Below, piece by piece: positions 17,328 through 28,002 of a stretch of 64,000 nucleotides of DNA (position 1 is its first letter; the number at the start of each line of letters is the position of its first letter). This DNA comes from Pseudoalteromonas sp. 0303 (GTDB lineage Bacteria; Pseudomonadota; Gammaproteobacteria; Enterobacterales; Alteromonadaceae). The position numbers were made by a program, and so were the translations under genes. Under the pieces are notes generated by a model. The model worked only from the letters and a program-made list of their open reading frames with translations. It did no database searches and was not told the DNA's origin. The stretch is from contig NZ_JABVXF010000002.1 of assembly GCF_013349995.1 (NCBI RefSeq), positions 163,395 through 227,394 on the forward strand. Direction: 5' to 3'.

Positions 17328-19757
17328 TTAAATTGGTGAGCCCGGTGGCATTGGCAGCACTTTAAAGTTTGCAGGCCATTCACCGTTTTCTAAAAAGTGA
17401 CTGATTTGCTCGCTTAAGTATTGCTTAAATGCACTGTTACCAACGGATGCACTGCCTAGCATGGATTCTTGCTGGTAACTCTTTGCAAGTTTAGCTAAGT
17501 AGTAACGAAGCTGTGCTTGCACTTCGGGTGCCACCTCATTGCTTGCAACTAAATCGGCAAACTGTTTTGCAGTTAAAAGCTGTACACGTTGGCTAATTTT
17601 ACCTGCCATCCCTAAAGGAATTTTTTGCTCAAAAACTTGCTGATAAGTTTGTGCTAATAGCGCATCTAAACCATAAAATGCATCGCTTCGTGCTTGCTGC
17701 TGTGCTAAACGGTTAATGCGTTGGCTATTAAAAAGTAGGCTCAAGCTATGTGCTGCAGCAACCTCAGGCAACGCCATCGCATCAAGCGTGAGTCCTGTGC
17801 GACCAACAATACTTTCGCGTGATTTAGATTCACCATACGCTTTTGGTGGAATAAGCGCTAATACTGACTCAGGTAAAACAAGGTTTTCGGCTTTTAGCGT
17901 TGCAAGGAGTGCATCTACTGCTGCTTGTTGCGTTTGCTTTGCCACAACCTGTGCCCCTTTTGGTTGCGAGCCGTCACGTACTTCGTACTCGTAATTCACA
18001 CCAGCAATTAGTTTAACCGCCGCTTCTACTTGATAGCGATGGAACAAATAAAGTGGCACCAGCATTTCTTCTAATTGCGATAAAGCAGTGCCTGTTTTGA
18101 TGTTTTCGATACCAAAGCTCGTCAGCGCTTGTTTACGAACATCAAGTACACGCATTAGCTCATCACTTGGTGAACTGCCGTTATCCCATAAATGCCCTGT
18201 TGGGTGAGCACCACCTTGAGCGCGGGCATCACTGTCTGAAATAAATTCCAGCCCTTTGCTTTTGTTTTCAGCTAAAATAGCGGCCAATTGCTGTGCTTCA
18301 TCTTGATTAGTGAAATCGCTATAACCGTATTTGACCACTTGGGTATCCCACACGCCCATGCCAGCAGCATAGCCTCGACTTACATCTAACTTACCTTGCT
18401 CATTAAAGCTCAGTAGTGGGTGTGGATAATCCATCACAGAGGCTCTGTCTGCCACTGACGCTGCAAAGTTATGCGAAATACCTAAAGTATGCCCTACTTC
18501 ATGGGCGCTTAATTGACGAATACGATCAAGTGCCATGGCTTGTAAGCGCTTAGCCACCTCATTGCCTTCAAAATATGGGGCTGCTAATGCTTCTGCAATT
18601 AGGATGTCTTGACGAACACGCAGTGAACCCAGTGTCACATGACCTTTGATAATTTCGCCTGTTCGAGGGTCAATCACTGAACTGCCATACGACCAACCAC
18701 GTGTTGCACGGTGCACCCATTGAATTACGTTGTAGCGTATATCCATAGGGTCGGCATCATCAGGGAGCACTTTAACGATAAATGCGTTCTTATAACCTGC
18801 TGCATTAAAGGCATCATTCCACCATTTAGCACCATCAAGTAACGCTGTTTTAACTGGCTCTGGTACGCCCGGATCTAAGTAATAAACAATCGGCTCAACG
18901 GGCTCGCTGATTGGCAGGCTCGGATCTTTTTTCGCTAAACGATGACGTGGAATGTAACGCACATACATAGACTCACCCAGTGCTGCCGCATAATCTTTGT
19001 GCTCAATGCTCCAAAAACCTGCTTGAGGGTGGAATTTGCGAGGGGTGTAGTTATCGTCCGGTAACTCAATTAATGAGTGATGCATATGTACCGTCAGTGC
19101 ATAAGGGTCTGCGCTCACTTGGCGTACATACTTACCTGGGTTATTACCTTGAAAAGTAAGCACGGCTTCTAATTCAGTATTTTTTTCAAATGCTTTTGAA
19201 CGTGCTAAATAAACCGCGCTGCGGTTGCTATCTAAATTAAAACTTCCCTGCCCGGTTGCTGATAAACGACGGCTTACACCATGAACATCGCTTAATAAAT
19301 AAGGGGTGTAATCCACAAGTACCGCAGTGCCTGACTGAGCTACAACATTAAAGCCCGCTAAAATACTTGATGCGAACGCCTCTTTAATACTTTGTTGTTC
19401 CGCAAGGTTATTAGTATTAGCTCGGTAATAAGTATTAATAGCTCTTAGCATCACCTTATCGCCAAAACGCTCAAATTGAACTAAGTGAGTATCGCCTAAC
19501 TGACCGCGATCTAAGCCAATATCATTTGAACCAACACCGTAGGGTAAGCTTTGTTGTAATAAAAATTGTTGCTCGAGTTTATCCACCTCAAGATACAATT
19601 TGCCGTTTTCTGTGTCGTAGTAAAATGAAAAATAGCCTGAAAAATGAGTCATTTTTTCAGTAAAATCATTTATAGACTTAATTGCTGCGTGTGCTTGAGT
19701 TATCATAGTAAGTAGCACAGCTAAGAGCAGATATCGTAGTAATGGTATTTTTTGCAT
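17328..19757 (-). CDS. Exported zinc-dependent metalloprotease (DUF5117/DUF4953 type)
   Basis: This is an 809-residue protein with a signal peptide (about 1-24, AHA). It carries the extended metzincin-like zinc motif HEVGHTLGISHNF at about residue 415, and a nearby SVMDYPHP methionine-turn candidate. The N-terminal part (LEQQFLLQQSLPYGVGSNDIGLDRGQ) and the region after the catalytic domain match the bacterial DUF5117-DUF4953 metalloproteases. It is probably periplasmic or secreted; substrates are unknown. It appears monocistronic and is divergent from fbp. Confidence 0.88.
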   Translation of the reverse strand: MQKIPLLRYLLLAVLLTMITQAHAAIKSINDFTEKMTHFSGYFSFYYDTENGKLYLEVDKLEQQFLLQQSLPYGVGSNDIGLDRGQLGDTHLVQFERFGDKVMLRAINTYYRANTNNLAEQQSIKEAFASSILAGFNVVAQSGTAVLVDYTPYLLSDVHGVSRRLSATGQGSFNLDSNRSAVYLARSKAFEKNTELEAVLTFQGNNPGKYVRQVSADPYALTVHMHHSLIELPDDNYTPRKFHPQAGFWSIEHKDYAAALGESMYVRYIPRHRLAKKDPSLPISEPVEPIVYYLDPGVPEPVKTALLDGAKWWNDAFNAAGYKNAFIVKVLPDDADPMDIRYNVIQWVHRATRGWSYGSSVIDPRTGEIIKGHVTLGSLRVRQDILIAEALAAPYFEGNEVAKRLQAMALDRIRQLSAHEVGHTLGISHNFAASVADRASVMDYPHPLLSFNEQGKLDVSRGYAAGMGVWDTQVVKYGYSDFTNQDEAQQLAAILAENKSKGLEFISDSDARAQGGAHPTGHLWDNGSSPSDELMRVLDVRKQALTSFGIENIKTGTALSQLEEMLVPLYLFHRYQVEAAVKLIAGVNYEYEVRDGSQPKGAQVVAKQTQQAAVDALLATLKAENLVLPESVLALIPPKAYGESKSRESIVGRTGLTLDAMALPEVAAAHSLSLLFNSQRINRLAQQQARSDAFYGLDALLAQTYQQVFEQKIPLGMAGKISQRVQLLTAKQFADLVASNEVAPEVQAQLRYYLAKLAKSYQQESMLGSASVGNSAFKQYLSEQISHFLENGEWPANFKVLPMPPGSPI

Positions 19758-19917
19758 AATCTTATCTTTGTTATTCGCGTTTTAAATACTGTATAGGTAT
19801 TAAGCAGTATAAAGTACCGCCAAGAAAAATCAGCTATTTAAGACGAAATTCAGCGCTTGCTAAGACATTCTCTCTCACACTAAAAATGTCTGGCTACAAC
19901 GTTATCAGGAAAATAGA

Positions 19918-20886
19918 ATGCGTAGACTCCCACCGGTATTGTTAGAAGATGGTTGCCCTCGTGAACTGATCTCATTGATCAGAACGGTACTTGCGGCATG
20001 TAAAGAAATTTCATTTCGTGTTGGTCAAGGCGCCCTATCTGGCGTATTAGGCTCAACCCTAGACGAAAACATTCAGGGTGAAACACAGAAAAAACTCGAC
20101 GTTCTAACTAACCAACTTTTAAAAGATATTTTATTAGAATCGGGCTACGTAAAAGCCATTGCCTCTGAAGAAGAAGACTTCACCGTTGCGGGTAATCCAG
20201 ATGCCAACTACATTGTTGCATTCGACCCACTTGATGGCTCATCAAATACTGATATCAACTCACTCGTTGGTACGATTTTCTCAATTATGGCGGCGCCTGA
20301 AGGTTCAGATCCAGCTGATCCTAGTATTTTTATGCAACCGGGTAAAAACCAAGTTGCAGCGGGTTATGTATTATATGGCCCATCTACCGTGCTGGCGTTA
20401 ACAACCGGTAAAGGCACACGCTTTTTCACCTTAGATAAAACACACGGTACCTTCTTATTAACGCAAGATTTTGCAAGCGTACCTGAAGAGACCAGCGAAT
20501 TTGCAATCAATGCTTCAAACCAACGCCATTGGCAACCAGCAATGCAAAATTACATCAATGACTTAATTGCTGGTGATACTGGACCGCGTGGTCGTAACTT
20601 TAACATGCGCTGGATTGCTGCAATGGTAGGTGATGTGCACCGTGTATTATGCCGTGGTGGTATTTTTACTTACCCAACCGACACGAAAGATCCAAATAAA
20701 CCTAACAAATTACGTTTATTATACGAAGCAAACCCAATGGCAATGTTAATCGAACAAGCTGGCGGTATTGCCTCAACAGGCACTGAGCGCATCATGGACA
20801 TTCAACCTGACGCAATTCACCAACGTGTGGCGGTGATCTTAGGTTCTAAGAACGAAGTGGAAACGTGCTTAAGCTATCATAAATAG
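19918..20886 (+). CDS. fbp: Fructose-1,6-bisphosphatase class 1
   Basis: This 322-residue class I FBPase converts fructose-1,6-bisphosphate to fructose-6-phosphate in gluconeogenesis. The metal and substrate site [22 protein letters not shown] (about 101-122) is intact, as is the ASEEED segment before it, [12 protein letters not shown] in the middle, and [19 protein letters not shown] near the end. The length is close to the E. coli protein (332). AGGAAAATAGA before the ATG provides the ribosome binding site. It is a single gene ending in a terminator. Confidence 0.95.
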   Translation: MRRLPPVLLEDGCPRELISLIRTVLAACKEISFRVGQGALSGVLGSTLDENIQGETQKKLDVLTNQLLKDILLESGYVKAIASEEEDFTVAGNPDANYIVAFDPLDGSSNTDINSLVGTIFSIMAAPEGSDPADPSIFMQPGKNQVAAGYVLYGPSTVLALTTGKGTRFFTLDKTHGTFLLTQDFASVPEETSEFAINASNQRHWQPAMQNYINDLIAGDTGPRGRNFNMRWIAAMVGDVHRVLCRGGIFTYPTDTKDPNKPNKLRLLYEANPMAMLIEQAGGIASTGTERIMDIQPDAIHQRVAVILGSKNEVETCLSYHK

Positions 20887-20983
20887 CAAGCAGTAAATGC
20901 CTTAGGCTGGGAGACTTGAATTGAAGCTTCCAGTCTTTAACAAACGTTAAATTCCAAGTAAACAACTCACTTCAAAGACAAAA

Positions 20984-21006
20984 AAACCGCAACGAGTGCG
21001 GTTTCT
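20984..21006. terminator. Bidirectional terminator fbp / DUF3718 gene
   Basis: The stem AAACCGCA / TGCGGTTT with loop ACGAG is preceded by an A-run and followed by CTTAAATT. It is placed between convergent genes. Confidence 0.8.
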
Positions 21007-21027
21007 TAAATTCTATTGGCGTTTCAA

Positions 21028-21405
21028 TTAAAGGCCAGCGCGGTCTTTAATAACAGCGATTAGTGGAGAACCACCGTGGCCGTTTGATTCTGCCCATGCG
21101 ATGTCTGCACCGTCTTCTAAAGAGCTTTTAGATAAGTTCTTAACGATGTATTCACCAGCATCCGCAGCGCCGCTTTCAATTGCATGACGAAGCATATTGT
21201 TGCCGTTACATTTTACAGCATCAAAGATGTTACGAATTTTCACACGTGAGCTTTTTAGCTTACTACGTAAACGGTTTTTATCATCAGCTGCGATGTACTC
21301 ACAGATAGAAACCGCTAATTGATCATCAGCTTTTGCTGGTGCTGTATACGCAACTGACGCTGAAACAACAGCCGCTGCAAGTAACATATTTGGTAACTTC
21401 ATCAT
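21028..21405 (-). CDS. DUF3718 family exported protein
   Basis: This 125-residue protein has a signal peptide (about 1-26, PAKA). The mature part (LAVSICEYIAADDKNRLRSKLKSSRVKIRNIFDAVKCNGNNMLRHAI) matches the DUF3718 pattern common in Alteromonadales. Two cysteines (C34 and the C in VKCNG) may be paired in the periplasm. Function is unknown. It is monocistronic by position. Confidence 0.8.
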   Translation of the reverse strand: MMKLPNMLLAAAVVSASVAYTAPAKADDQLAVSICEYIAADDKNRLRSKLKSSRVKIRNIFDAVKCNGNNMLRHAIESGAADAGEYIVKNLSKSSLEDGADIAWAESNGHGGSPLIAVIKDRAGL

Positions 21406-21484
21406 ATTTTGCCCTTATGTAATACTTTTTTCTTACCAAGATTGTGTAATATTGTACCAACTAATTAATTTTACCGCAATAATG

Positions 21485-21976
21485 TTACGAGTTTTTGTAC
21501 AGGGTTACAAAAGTATACGAGTAAGGGTTTTTGTTATCAGGCTGATGCTTTTCTTGATCGGCAACTGTCCAATTAGCAACATTTTCGTAATCTGGGAACT
21601 GCGTATCACCGGCCACTTCGAGGTCGATGAATGTTAAGTATAGACGATCTGCTTGAGATAGAAATTGTTCGTATATATTTCCGCCACCTATAATCATTAC
21701 TTCTTCAACATCAGCAACCAATTCCAGCGCAGCCTCTGGTGAAGTAACCACCTCAATACCTTCAGCTGTGTAATCAGCATTACGCGTGATAATAATATTT
21801 TGACGACCTGGTAAAGGCCGACCTATTGATTCAAATGTTTTACGGCCCATGATCACAGGCTTTGCCATGGTTACTTTTTTAAAGTGTTGCAGATCGGCGG
21901 GTAAATGCCATGGCATTTGGTTGTCTTGGCCAATTACTCGGTTATTTGCCATAGCAGCAATCATTGAAATTTTCAC
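21485..21976 (-). CDS. folA: Dihydrofolate reductase
   Basis: This DHFR reduces dihydrofolate to tetrahydrofolate with NADPH. Visible sites are the N-terminal MIAAMANNRVIGQDNQMPWHLPADLQHFK with the substrate-binding Asp, VIMGRKTFESIGRPLPGR, VMIIGGGNIYEQFL (the dinucleotide loop) and the C-terminal YSYTFVTL. I place the start at GTG 21976 (VKISMIAAM), which has AAGG 6 bases upstream and gives 163 residues, close to E. coli FolA (159). A longer frame back to 22021 would run into the obgE terminator. Confidence 0.93.
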   Translation of the reverse strand: MKISMIAAMANNRVIGQDNQMPWHLPADLQHFKKVTMAKPVIMGRKTFESIGRPLPGRQNIIITRNADYTAEGIEVVTSPEAALELVADVEEVMIIGGGNIYEQFLSQADRLYLTFIDLEVAGDTQFPDYENVANWTVADQEKHQPDNKNPYSYTFVTLYKNS

Positions 21977-22008
21977 ACTAAACCTTAATACTTTTTTCTT
22001 ATTAATAA

Positions 22009-22031
22009 AAAAGGAGCGCATGGCTCCTTTT
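22009..22031 (-). terminator. Terminator of obgE
   Basis: The stem AAAAGGAGC / GCTCCTTTT with a short loop (GCATG) lies 13 bp after the obgE stop. It precedes folA, so folA most likely has its own promoter downstream. Confidence 0.75.
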
Positions 22032-22043
22032 CAGTTTTAAATT

Positions 22044-23204
<1,161 letters not shown>

Positions 23205-23236
23205 TCACTTTAAGATTGGCTTGTTAATAACTCTAT

Positions 23237-23289
23237 TATATACCTAAGTGCCCTATTCAGCACCCAATGCCAAGGCGCTTAGGTATATA
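23237..23289 (-). promoter_or_regulatory. 16-bp inverted repeat between rpmA and obgE
   Basis: Arms TATATACCTAAGTGCC (23237-23252) and GGCGCTTAGGTATATA (23274-23289) match at 15 of 16 positions with a 21-base loop. It sits in the obgE leader after the rpmA terminator. It could be an RNA hairpin tuning obgE or an operator; no T-run follows, so it is not a standard terminator. Confidence 0.5.
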
Positions 23290-23319
23290 TTTATACGCAC
23301 TATTATGTGCCTTAAAACA

Positions 23320-23345
23320 AAAAACCCCGCAAAGGCGGGGTTTTT
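23320..23345 (-). terminator. Terminator after rpmA
   Basis: The stem AAAAACCCCGC / GCGGGGTTTTT with loop AAAG lies 15 bp after the rpmA stop. It is strong in both directions and probably limits ribosomal protein transcription reading into obgE. Confidence 0.9.
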
Positions 23346-23360
23346 CAAATATCGAGATGA

Positions 23361-23618
23361 TTACTCAGCTACGATATTTACGTATTTACGGTTTAAAGGA
23401 CCTTTCTGTTCGAATTGAACTTTACCATCTGCTTTTGCGAAGATAGTGTGGTCTTTACCGATACCTACGTTTGCGCCAGCGTGGAAACGAGTACCACGTT
23501 GACGAACAATGATGCTACCCGCTAGAACTGATTCGCCACCAAAACGCTTAACACCTAGGCGTTTGCTTTCTGAATCGCGACCGTTACGAGTACTACCAGC
23601 TGCTTTTTTATGTGCCAT
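23361..23618 (-). CDS. rpmA: 50S ribosomal protein L27
   Basis: This 85-residue L27 has the conserved N-terminus [20 protein letters not shown] that reaches the peptidyl-transferase centre, followed by LGVKRFGGE and [25 protein letters not shown]. The length is standard. It lies 16 bp after rplU in the conserved rplU-rpmA pair. Confidence 0.98.
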   Translation of the reverse strand: MAHKKAAGSTRNGRDSESKRLGVKRFGGESVLAGSIIVRQRGTRFHAGANVGIGKDHTIFAKADGKVQFEQKGPLNRKYVNIVAE

Positions 23619-23634
23619 TTCTCAGTACCTCTAA

Positions 23635-23946
23635 TTAAGCGCTAATGCCAGTGATTTTAACTTCAGTGAACCATTGACGATGGCCCATTTGCTTACGAGA
23701 ATGCTTACGACGTCTAAATTTAACAATCTTAACTTTCTCACCGCGACCGTGTGAAACAACCTCAGCTGTTACTTTACCACCGTTTACGAACGGTACACCG
23801 ATCTCGATTTTCTCACCATCAGCAACTAAAAGTACTGAATCAAATTCAACTGCTGCACCAGTTTCAACGTCTAATTTCTCAAGACGAATTGTTTGACCTT
23901 CAGTCACACGGTGCTGTTTACCACCACTTTGGAAAACCGCGTACAT
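23635..23946 (-). CDS. rplU: 50S ribosomal protein L21
   Basis: This is L21, 103 residues from ATG 23946 ([17 protein letters not shown]), the same length as E. coli L21. The C-terminal [26 protein letters not shown] is diagnostic. The extra upstream in-frame residues back to 23982 are not part of the protein. It is the first gene of rplU-rpmA and divergent from ispB. Confidence 0.97.
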   Translation of the reverse strand: MYAVFQSGGKQHRVTEGQTIRLEKLDVETGAAVEFDSVLLVADGEKIEIGVPFVNGGKVTAEVVSHGRGEKVKIVKFRRRKHSRKQMGHRQWFTEVKITGISA

Positions 23947-24356
23947 AATTAACTCCGTCTGTGCGCCCTCAAATCGACGCAACTAAAATATTCTTCAATA
24001 GGGCGCGAAGTTTACGCTAATGTGCAAAAACTAGCAAGCCTCTTTTTCGATAAAATGAATAAAAAATAGCTGCATTGAGAGCAATTCAATATTTTCCCCT
24101 ATTCTATCCTAAAAACACCACATGCCAAGCGGTTTTTACGATCTCATGACAATTAAATTACGCTAATAATACACACCTTGAAAATTAAAAAAGCTGAACA
24201 CTTATTAATCAAGGTTATAAATTTATCTTGGCAAAATTGATCTCAAATAAAAAACTTTACAGTGTTTTTTTACTGAATCATCACAAAATATCGAGCAAGC
24301 GCTTTTTTTGTTGTACAATCAGCCCCGTATACCCATAAATATTGGCTCGGAGATCA
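23947..24356. promoter_or_regulatory. rplU/ispB divergent promoter region
   Basis: This is a 410-bp AT-rich gap without a credible ORF. It must contain the rplU promoter and a fairly long L21 leader on the minus strand. On the plus strand TACAAT at 24314-24319 is a plausible -10 for ispB with a weak -35. I see no clear operator; the conserved ispB/rplU divergent order is the main support. Confidence 0.5.
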
Positions 24357-25328
24357 ATGGATATAAAAGCTATCCAGACGTTAATCGAAAATGAAATGGA
24401 TGACGTCAATCAACTTATACATGCCCAAATGCGCTCAGATGTCGCATTGGTTAACCAACTCGGTTTATACATAGTAAACAGTGGCGGTAAACGCGTTCGT
24501 CCTATGTTGGCCATTTTAGCGGCAAAAGCACTTGGTTATGAGGGCAAAGACCATATTACGCTTGCCACTATCATCGAATTTATTCATACCGCAACTTTAT
24601 TGCATGACGACGTTGTCGACGAGTCACATTTGCGCCGTGGTACGCCTACAGCCAACGCAGAGTTTGGTAATGCAGCGAGCGTTTTGGTGGGTGACTTTAT
24701 CTATACACGTTCATTTCAGCTTATGGTTGGCCTAGGTAAAATGCCAATCATGCAAATTTTAGCTGATGCAACCAATGTCATCGCTGAAGGTGAAGTATTA
24801 CAGCTAATGAACTGTAATGACCCTGACACCACAGAACAAAGCTATATGCAGGTTATTTACAGCAAAACGGCAAAATTGTTCGAAGCTGCAACCGGCCTGG
24901 CTGCAATTATTACCGAGCAAGACGAACAAACCCTTGAAGCATTAAACTTATACGGTATGCATCTTGGCACTGCATTCCAATTAGTGGATGATGTTCTAGA
25001 TTACAATGCTGATGCCGAGCAACTTGGTAAAAACATTGGCGATGATTTAGCTGAAGGTAAACCTACCCTACCGCTTATCTACGCCATGCAAAAAGGCACA
25101 CCAGAGCAAGTTAAGCTAGTACGCGAAGCAATTGAGCTTGGTAATGGTATGGACCACTTAGAGAGCATTCTAGCGGCATTAGCTGACACTAAGGCCCTTG
25201 AGTTTGCAATGCAAAAAGCTGAGCAAGAAGCTGACAAAGCAATTGCTTGTATTGCGTTCTTACCAGATACACCGTACAAACAAGCCTTAGAGAGTTTGGC
25301 CCGTATCGCCGTTGCCCGCGATCACTAA
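24357..25328 (+). CDS. ispB: Octaprenyl diphosphate synthase
   Basis: This 323-residue trans-prenyltransferase makes the ubiquinone side chain. The first aspartate-rich motif is LLHDDVVDES, the second LVDDVLDYN, and GGKRVRPML is the IPP-binding N-terminal block. I start at ATG 24357 (MDIKAIQTLIENEM) with GGAG 4 bases before it, which gives exactly the E. coli length; a TTG 15 bases upstream is the alternative. It is divergent from rplU. Confidence 0.95.
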   Translation: MDIKAIQTLIENEMDDVNQLIHAQMRSDVALVNQLGLYIVNSGGKRVRPMLAILAAKALGYEGKDHITLATIIEFIHTATLLHDDVVDESHLRRGTPTANAEFGNAASVLVGDFIYTRSFQLMVGLGKMPIMQILADATNVIAEGEVLQLMNCNDPDTTEQSYMQVIYSKTAKLFEAATGLAAIITEQDEQTLEALNLYGMHLGTAFQLVDDVLDYNADAEQLGKNIGDDLAEGKPTLPLIYAMQKGTPEQVKLVREAIELGNGMDHLESILAALADTKALEFAMQKAEQEADKAIACIAFLPDTPYKQALESLARIAVARDH

Positions 25329-25349
25329 ACGCTATTTATTCGAGCCATT

Positions 25350-25378
25350 AAAAAAGCCTGCATTTGCAGGCTTTTTTG
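25350..25378. terminator. Bidirectional terminator ispB / mdh
   Basis: The stem AAAAAAGCCTGCA / TGCAGGCTTTTTT with a minimal loop lies between two convergent genes and has A/T runs on both sides. Confidence 0.9.
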
Positions 25379-25416
25379 TTTTCGGCGATTTAAAAATCGC
25401 CTATCATCTGTCGGAA

Positions 25417-26352
25417 TTAACCGTTGATGAAATCAACACCTTCTTGGATGTCTTTGTTAAGTGTAGCTAGCATGTCGTTTTTAGCTTGCTCTTCGAATGC
25501 ACTTAACTCACCGTAAGAAAGGATTTCTTCAACGCCGTTTTTACCTAGACGAACTGGGTGTGCGAAGTATGCTGCGTCACCGTTTTCAACTGCAACGTAT
25601 GCGTAATCAACTACTTCTTCACCTTGTAAGCCTTTAACTAAAGACATACAGAAGCGTGCTGCTGCAGCACCCATTGAAAGAGTCGCTGAACCGCCACCCG
25701 CTTTAGCGTTAACAACTTCAGTACCTGCGTTTTGGATACGTGGAGTTAATGCTGCAACTTCTTCGTCAGTGAAAGTAACACCTTCAACTTGAGATAGAAG
25801 AGGAAGAATTGTAGTACCTGAGTGACCGCCGATAACAGGAACTTTAACGTCAGTTGCGCTTAAACCTTTAAGTTCAGCAACAAATGCTTCTGAACGGATC
25901 ACGTCAAGCGTTGTGATACCGAATACACGGTTAGCATCGTAAGTACCCGCTTTTTTGAATACTTCAGCAACGATTGGCACAGTGCCGTTTACTGGGTTAG
26001 TGATGATACCTACTAACGCTTTAGGACAGTTTTTAACGATGCCTTCAGCTAATGTTTTGATGATACCTGCGTTTACGTTGAAAAGGTCCGCACGGTCCAT
26101 GCCTGGCTTACGTGGCATACCCGCTGGGATAAGAACGATATCACAACCAGCTAATGCTGCGTCTAGGCTGTCAGCACCAAAGCCTTCAACTTTAACGTCT
26201 GTTGGGATGTGAGAAAGATCAACCGCTACACCAGGAACAACAGGGGCAACATCGTATAACGATAATTCAGAACCTGCAGGTAAACTTGTTTTTAATAATA
26301 AAGACAATGCTTGGCCGATACCGCCAGCTGCGCCTAAAACAGCAACTTTCAT
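25417..26352 (-). CDS. mdh: Malate dehydrogenase
   Basis: This 311-residue NAD-dependent malate dehydrogenase of the TCA cycle begins [21 protein letters not shown] (Rossmann loop). It also has [21 protein letters not shown] (substrate-binding arginines) and [13 protein letters not shown] with the catalytic histidine. ATG 26352 has GGAG 6 bases upstream. In-frame codons further upstream reach into the argR start region and are not coding. It is divergent from argR, as in E. coli. Confidence 0.97.
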   Translation of the reverse strand: MKVAVLGAAGGIGQALSLLLKTSLPAGSELSLYDVAPVVPGVAVDLSHIPTDVKVEGFGADSLDAALAGCDIVLIPAGMPRKPGMDRADLFNVNAGIIKTLAEGIVKNCPKALVGIITNPVNGTVPIVAEVFKKAGTYDANRVFGITTLDVIRSEAFVAELKGLSATDVKVPVIGGHSGTTILPLLSQVEGVTFTDEEVAALTPRIQNAGTEVVNAKAGGGSATLSMGAAAARFCMSLVKGLQGEEVVDYAYVAVENGDAAYFAHPVRLGKNGVEEILSYGELSAFEEQAKNDMLATLNKDIQEGVDFING

Positions 26353-26515
26353 TGGAATTCTCCGTAATTTGAGGTAGGAAATATTTGTGGCCCTAAAGAT
26401 AATGAAATTAGCGACTAAAAACAAATTTATCCTGCTTATTTCGCGTATAATTTCGACCATAGTTGTAAACTTAGCTGTAAAGACACAGCATTTTGGACGA
26501 CTTTGTAAACTAATA

Positions 26516-26531
26516 CTGCATAAATATGCAG
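26516..26531. promoter_or_regulatory. Candidate ARG box in mdh/argR intergenic region
   Basis: CTGCATAAATATGCAG has perfect 7-bp arms around AA and resembles the 18-bp ArgR operator core (TGAATWWWWATTCA type). It lies 46 bp before the argR ATG, as expected for autoregulation. A second, weaker half-like element (TTATGAATAAAG) follows just before the gene. Confidence 0.55.
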
Positions 26532-26577
26532 AGTTGTGTAGAATTACCCTACATTTTATGAATAAAGAAACGGCAAC

Positions 26578-27045
26578 ATGCAACCACAAGACAAACAAGA
26601 AGCACTGATCAAAGCGTTTAAAGCGCTATTAAAAGAAGAAAACTTCGGCTCACAAGGTGAGATTGTCGAAGCATTAAAAGAGCAAGGCTTTGATAATATT
26701 AGTCAAAGTAAAGTCTCTCGCATGTTAAGCAAGTTCGGTGCAGTACGTACTCGTAATGCAAAACAAGAAATGGTCTATTGTTTACCGGCTGAAATGGGTG
26801 TACCAACAGCGAAAAGCCCACTGCGTCAGCTTGTTATTGATATTATGCATAACGAAATGATGATTATTATTCGCACCAGTCCAGGCGCAGCACAATTAAT
26901 TGCTCGTTTACTTGATTCACTCGGTAAAGCAGATGGCGTACTAGGTACCATTGCAGGCGACGACACTATTTTTATCGCCCCTGCGAAGATTTCTGAAATC
27001 GATGTGACGCTTGAGCGCGTGCGCACTTTATTTGATACCGTTTAA
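26578..27045 (+). CDS. argR: Arginine repressor ArgR
   Basis: This 155-residue ArgR has an N-terminal winged-helix DNA-binding domain ([37 protein letters not shown]) and a C-terminal hexamerisation/arginine-binding domain ([28 protein letters not shown]). The length is typical. It represses arginine biosynthesis with arginine as co-repressor and usually its own gene. Its stop overlaps the stop of the convergent peroxidase gene within TTAA. Confidence 0.95.
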   Translation: MQPQDKQEALIKAFKALLKEENFGSQGEIVEALKEQGFDNISQSKVSRMLSKFGAVRTRNAKQEMVYCLPAEMGVPTAKSPLRQLVIDIMHNEMMIIIRTSPGAAQLIARLLDSLGKADGVLGTIAGDDTIFIAPAKISEIDVTLERVRTLFDTV

Positions 27046-27941
27046 AGTTGCTTTAAGAAGTTTACTGACGGGGCGAAAAACGCAGATCCCATATCGGCTT
27101 GAGTAAAATCGAGCCAATGATCATAGCAATCGCCCTGCCCCAAACGACTCTTTAATACCTGCTCAAACGCATCCCCTTGCGCAGAACACGAAACCATTAA
27201 AATACCCTGCTTATGCACATCACCAAATGGCATGCTTTGGTTTAGCAATAGCGGCTGGCCATGCTCATCTTTTAATTCACTACGAACCGCATGACTGGTT
27301 TCTACAGCAGGCACAATCAAGGTGTTATCTAGACGCGTGCGCCCCATGATTTGCTCTTGCTCAGACAACGATAAATGCTGCCAGACACTCAAATCATGCA
27401 CAAAGCGCTGAACATGAATATAACTGCCTTGGTCTTCAAAGTGACCCGGTTTATCGATAAGTGCTGTACTACGTTTTTGACGGCCATGAGGTGTATCGCC
27501 TGCATAAATGAAGCCGTTAAAATCACGTCCATCTAAAAACCGAAAATTACGGACCTGCTCCACCAGCTCAACATCCGGTGTTAATAATTTTAGAATTTGC
27601 AGAGCAAATAGATGATTTACATCTTCACGGTCTGAGCGAATTTGCACAAACAAGTCAAATGGCTGAGCACTAATCACATGCTCACTATGAGTCACATTCG
27701 GAAAGCTTTGCAATTGGCTTGGGATAAACTCGGGCAGAATATGCGGCCAATACTGAGCACCAAGGGCAACCACACACGATAGCATAGCTTCTGAGAACTG
27801 ATCAGCAAACTCATCTTGAATGACGCTAACGCGTTTTAGTTTTTTACGTAATGACTCATCATGGCCATCGTAAACATTAAAAAACAGGTGCAAACCATGT
27901 AAGTTTGCTTCAGCACAAATCCCAGATTGCGCTTGCGCCAT
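27042..27941 (-). CDS. DyP-type (YfeX-like) heme peroxidase
   Basis: This 299-residue dye-decolorizing peroxidase has no signal peptide, so it is cytosolic. The distal-site region is present as [16 protein letters not shown] (family GxxDG, with the catalytic Asp). [17 protein letters not shown] matches the family's conserved strand-helix. The axial heme histidine is most likely the His in VETSHAVRS, and [16 protein letters not shown] fits the C-terminal conserved block. It lies 61 bp downstream of fbpC in the same direction, so it may share regulation with iron uptake. Confidence 0.88.
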   Translation of the reverse strand: MAQAQSGICAEANLHGLHLFFNVYDGHDESLRKKLKRVSVIQDEFADQFSEAMLSCVVALGAQYWPHILPEFIPSQLQSFPNVTHSEHVISAQPFDLFVQIRSDREDVNHLFALQILKLLTPDVELVEQVRNFRFLDGRDFNGFIYAGDTPHGRQKRSTALIDKPGHFEDQGSYIHVQRFVHDLSVWQHLSLSEQEQIMGRTRLDNTLIVPAVETSHAVRSELKDEHGQPLLLNQSMPFGDVHKQGILMVSCSAQGDAFEQVLKSRLGQGDCYDHWLDFTQADMGSAFFAPSVNFLKQL

Positions 27942-28002
27942 AGTGAATCCTTAGCTTCTCGTTATTTGCACAAAGCCAAGGATTCAAGATTGTTATTTAT
28001 TG

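Noticed and set aside
26353..26598. N-terminal extension of malate dehydrogenase to 393 aa
   Set aside because: The extra residues overlap the argR start and promoter, are not Mdh-like, and the internal ATG has a proper ribosome binding site and gives the family length.
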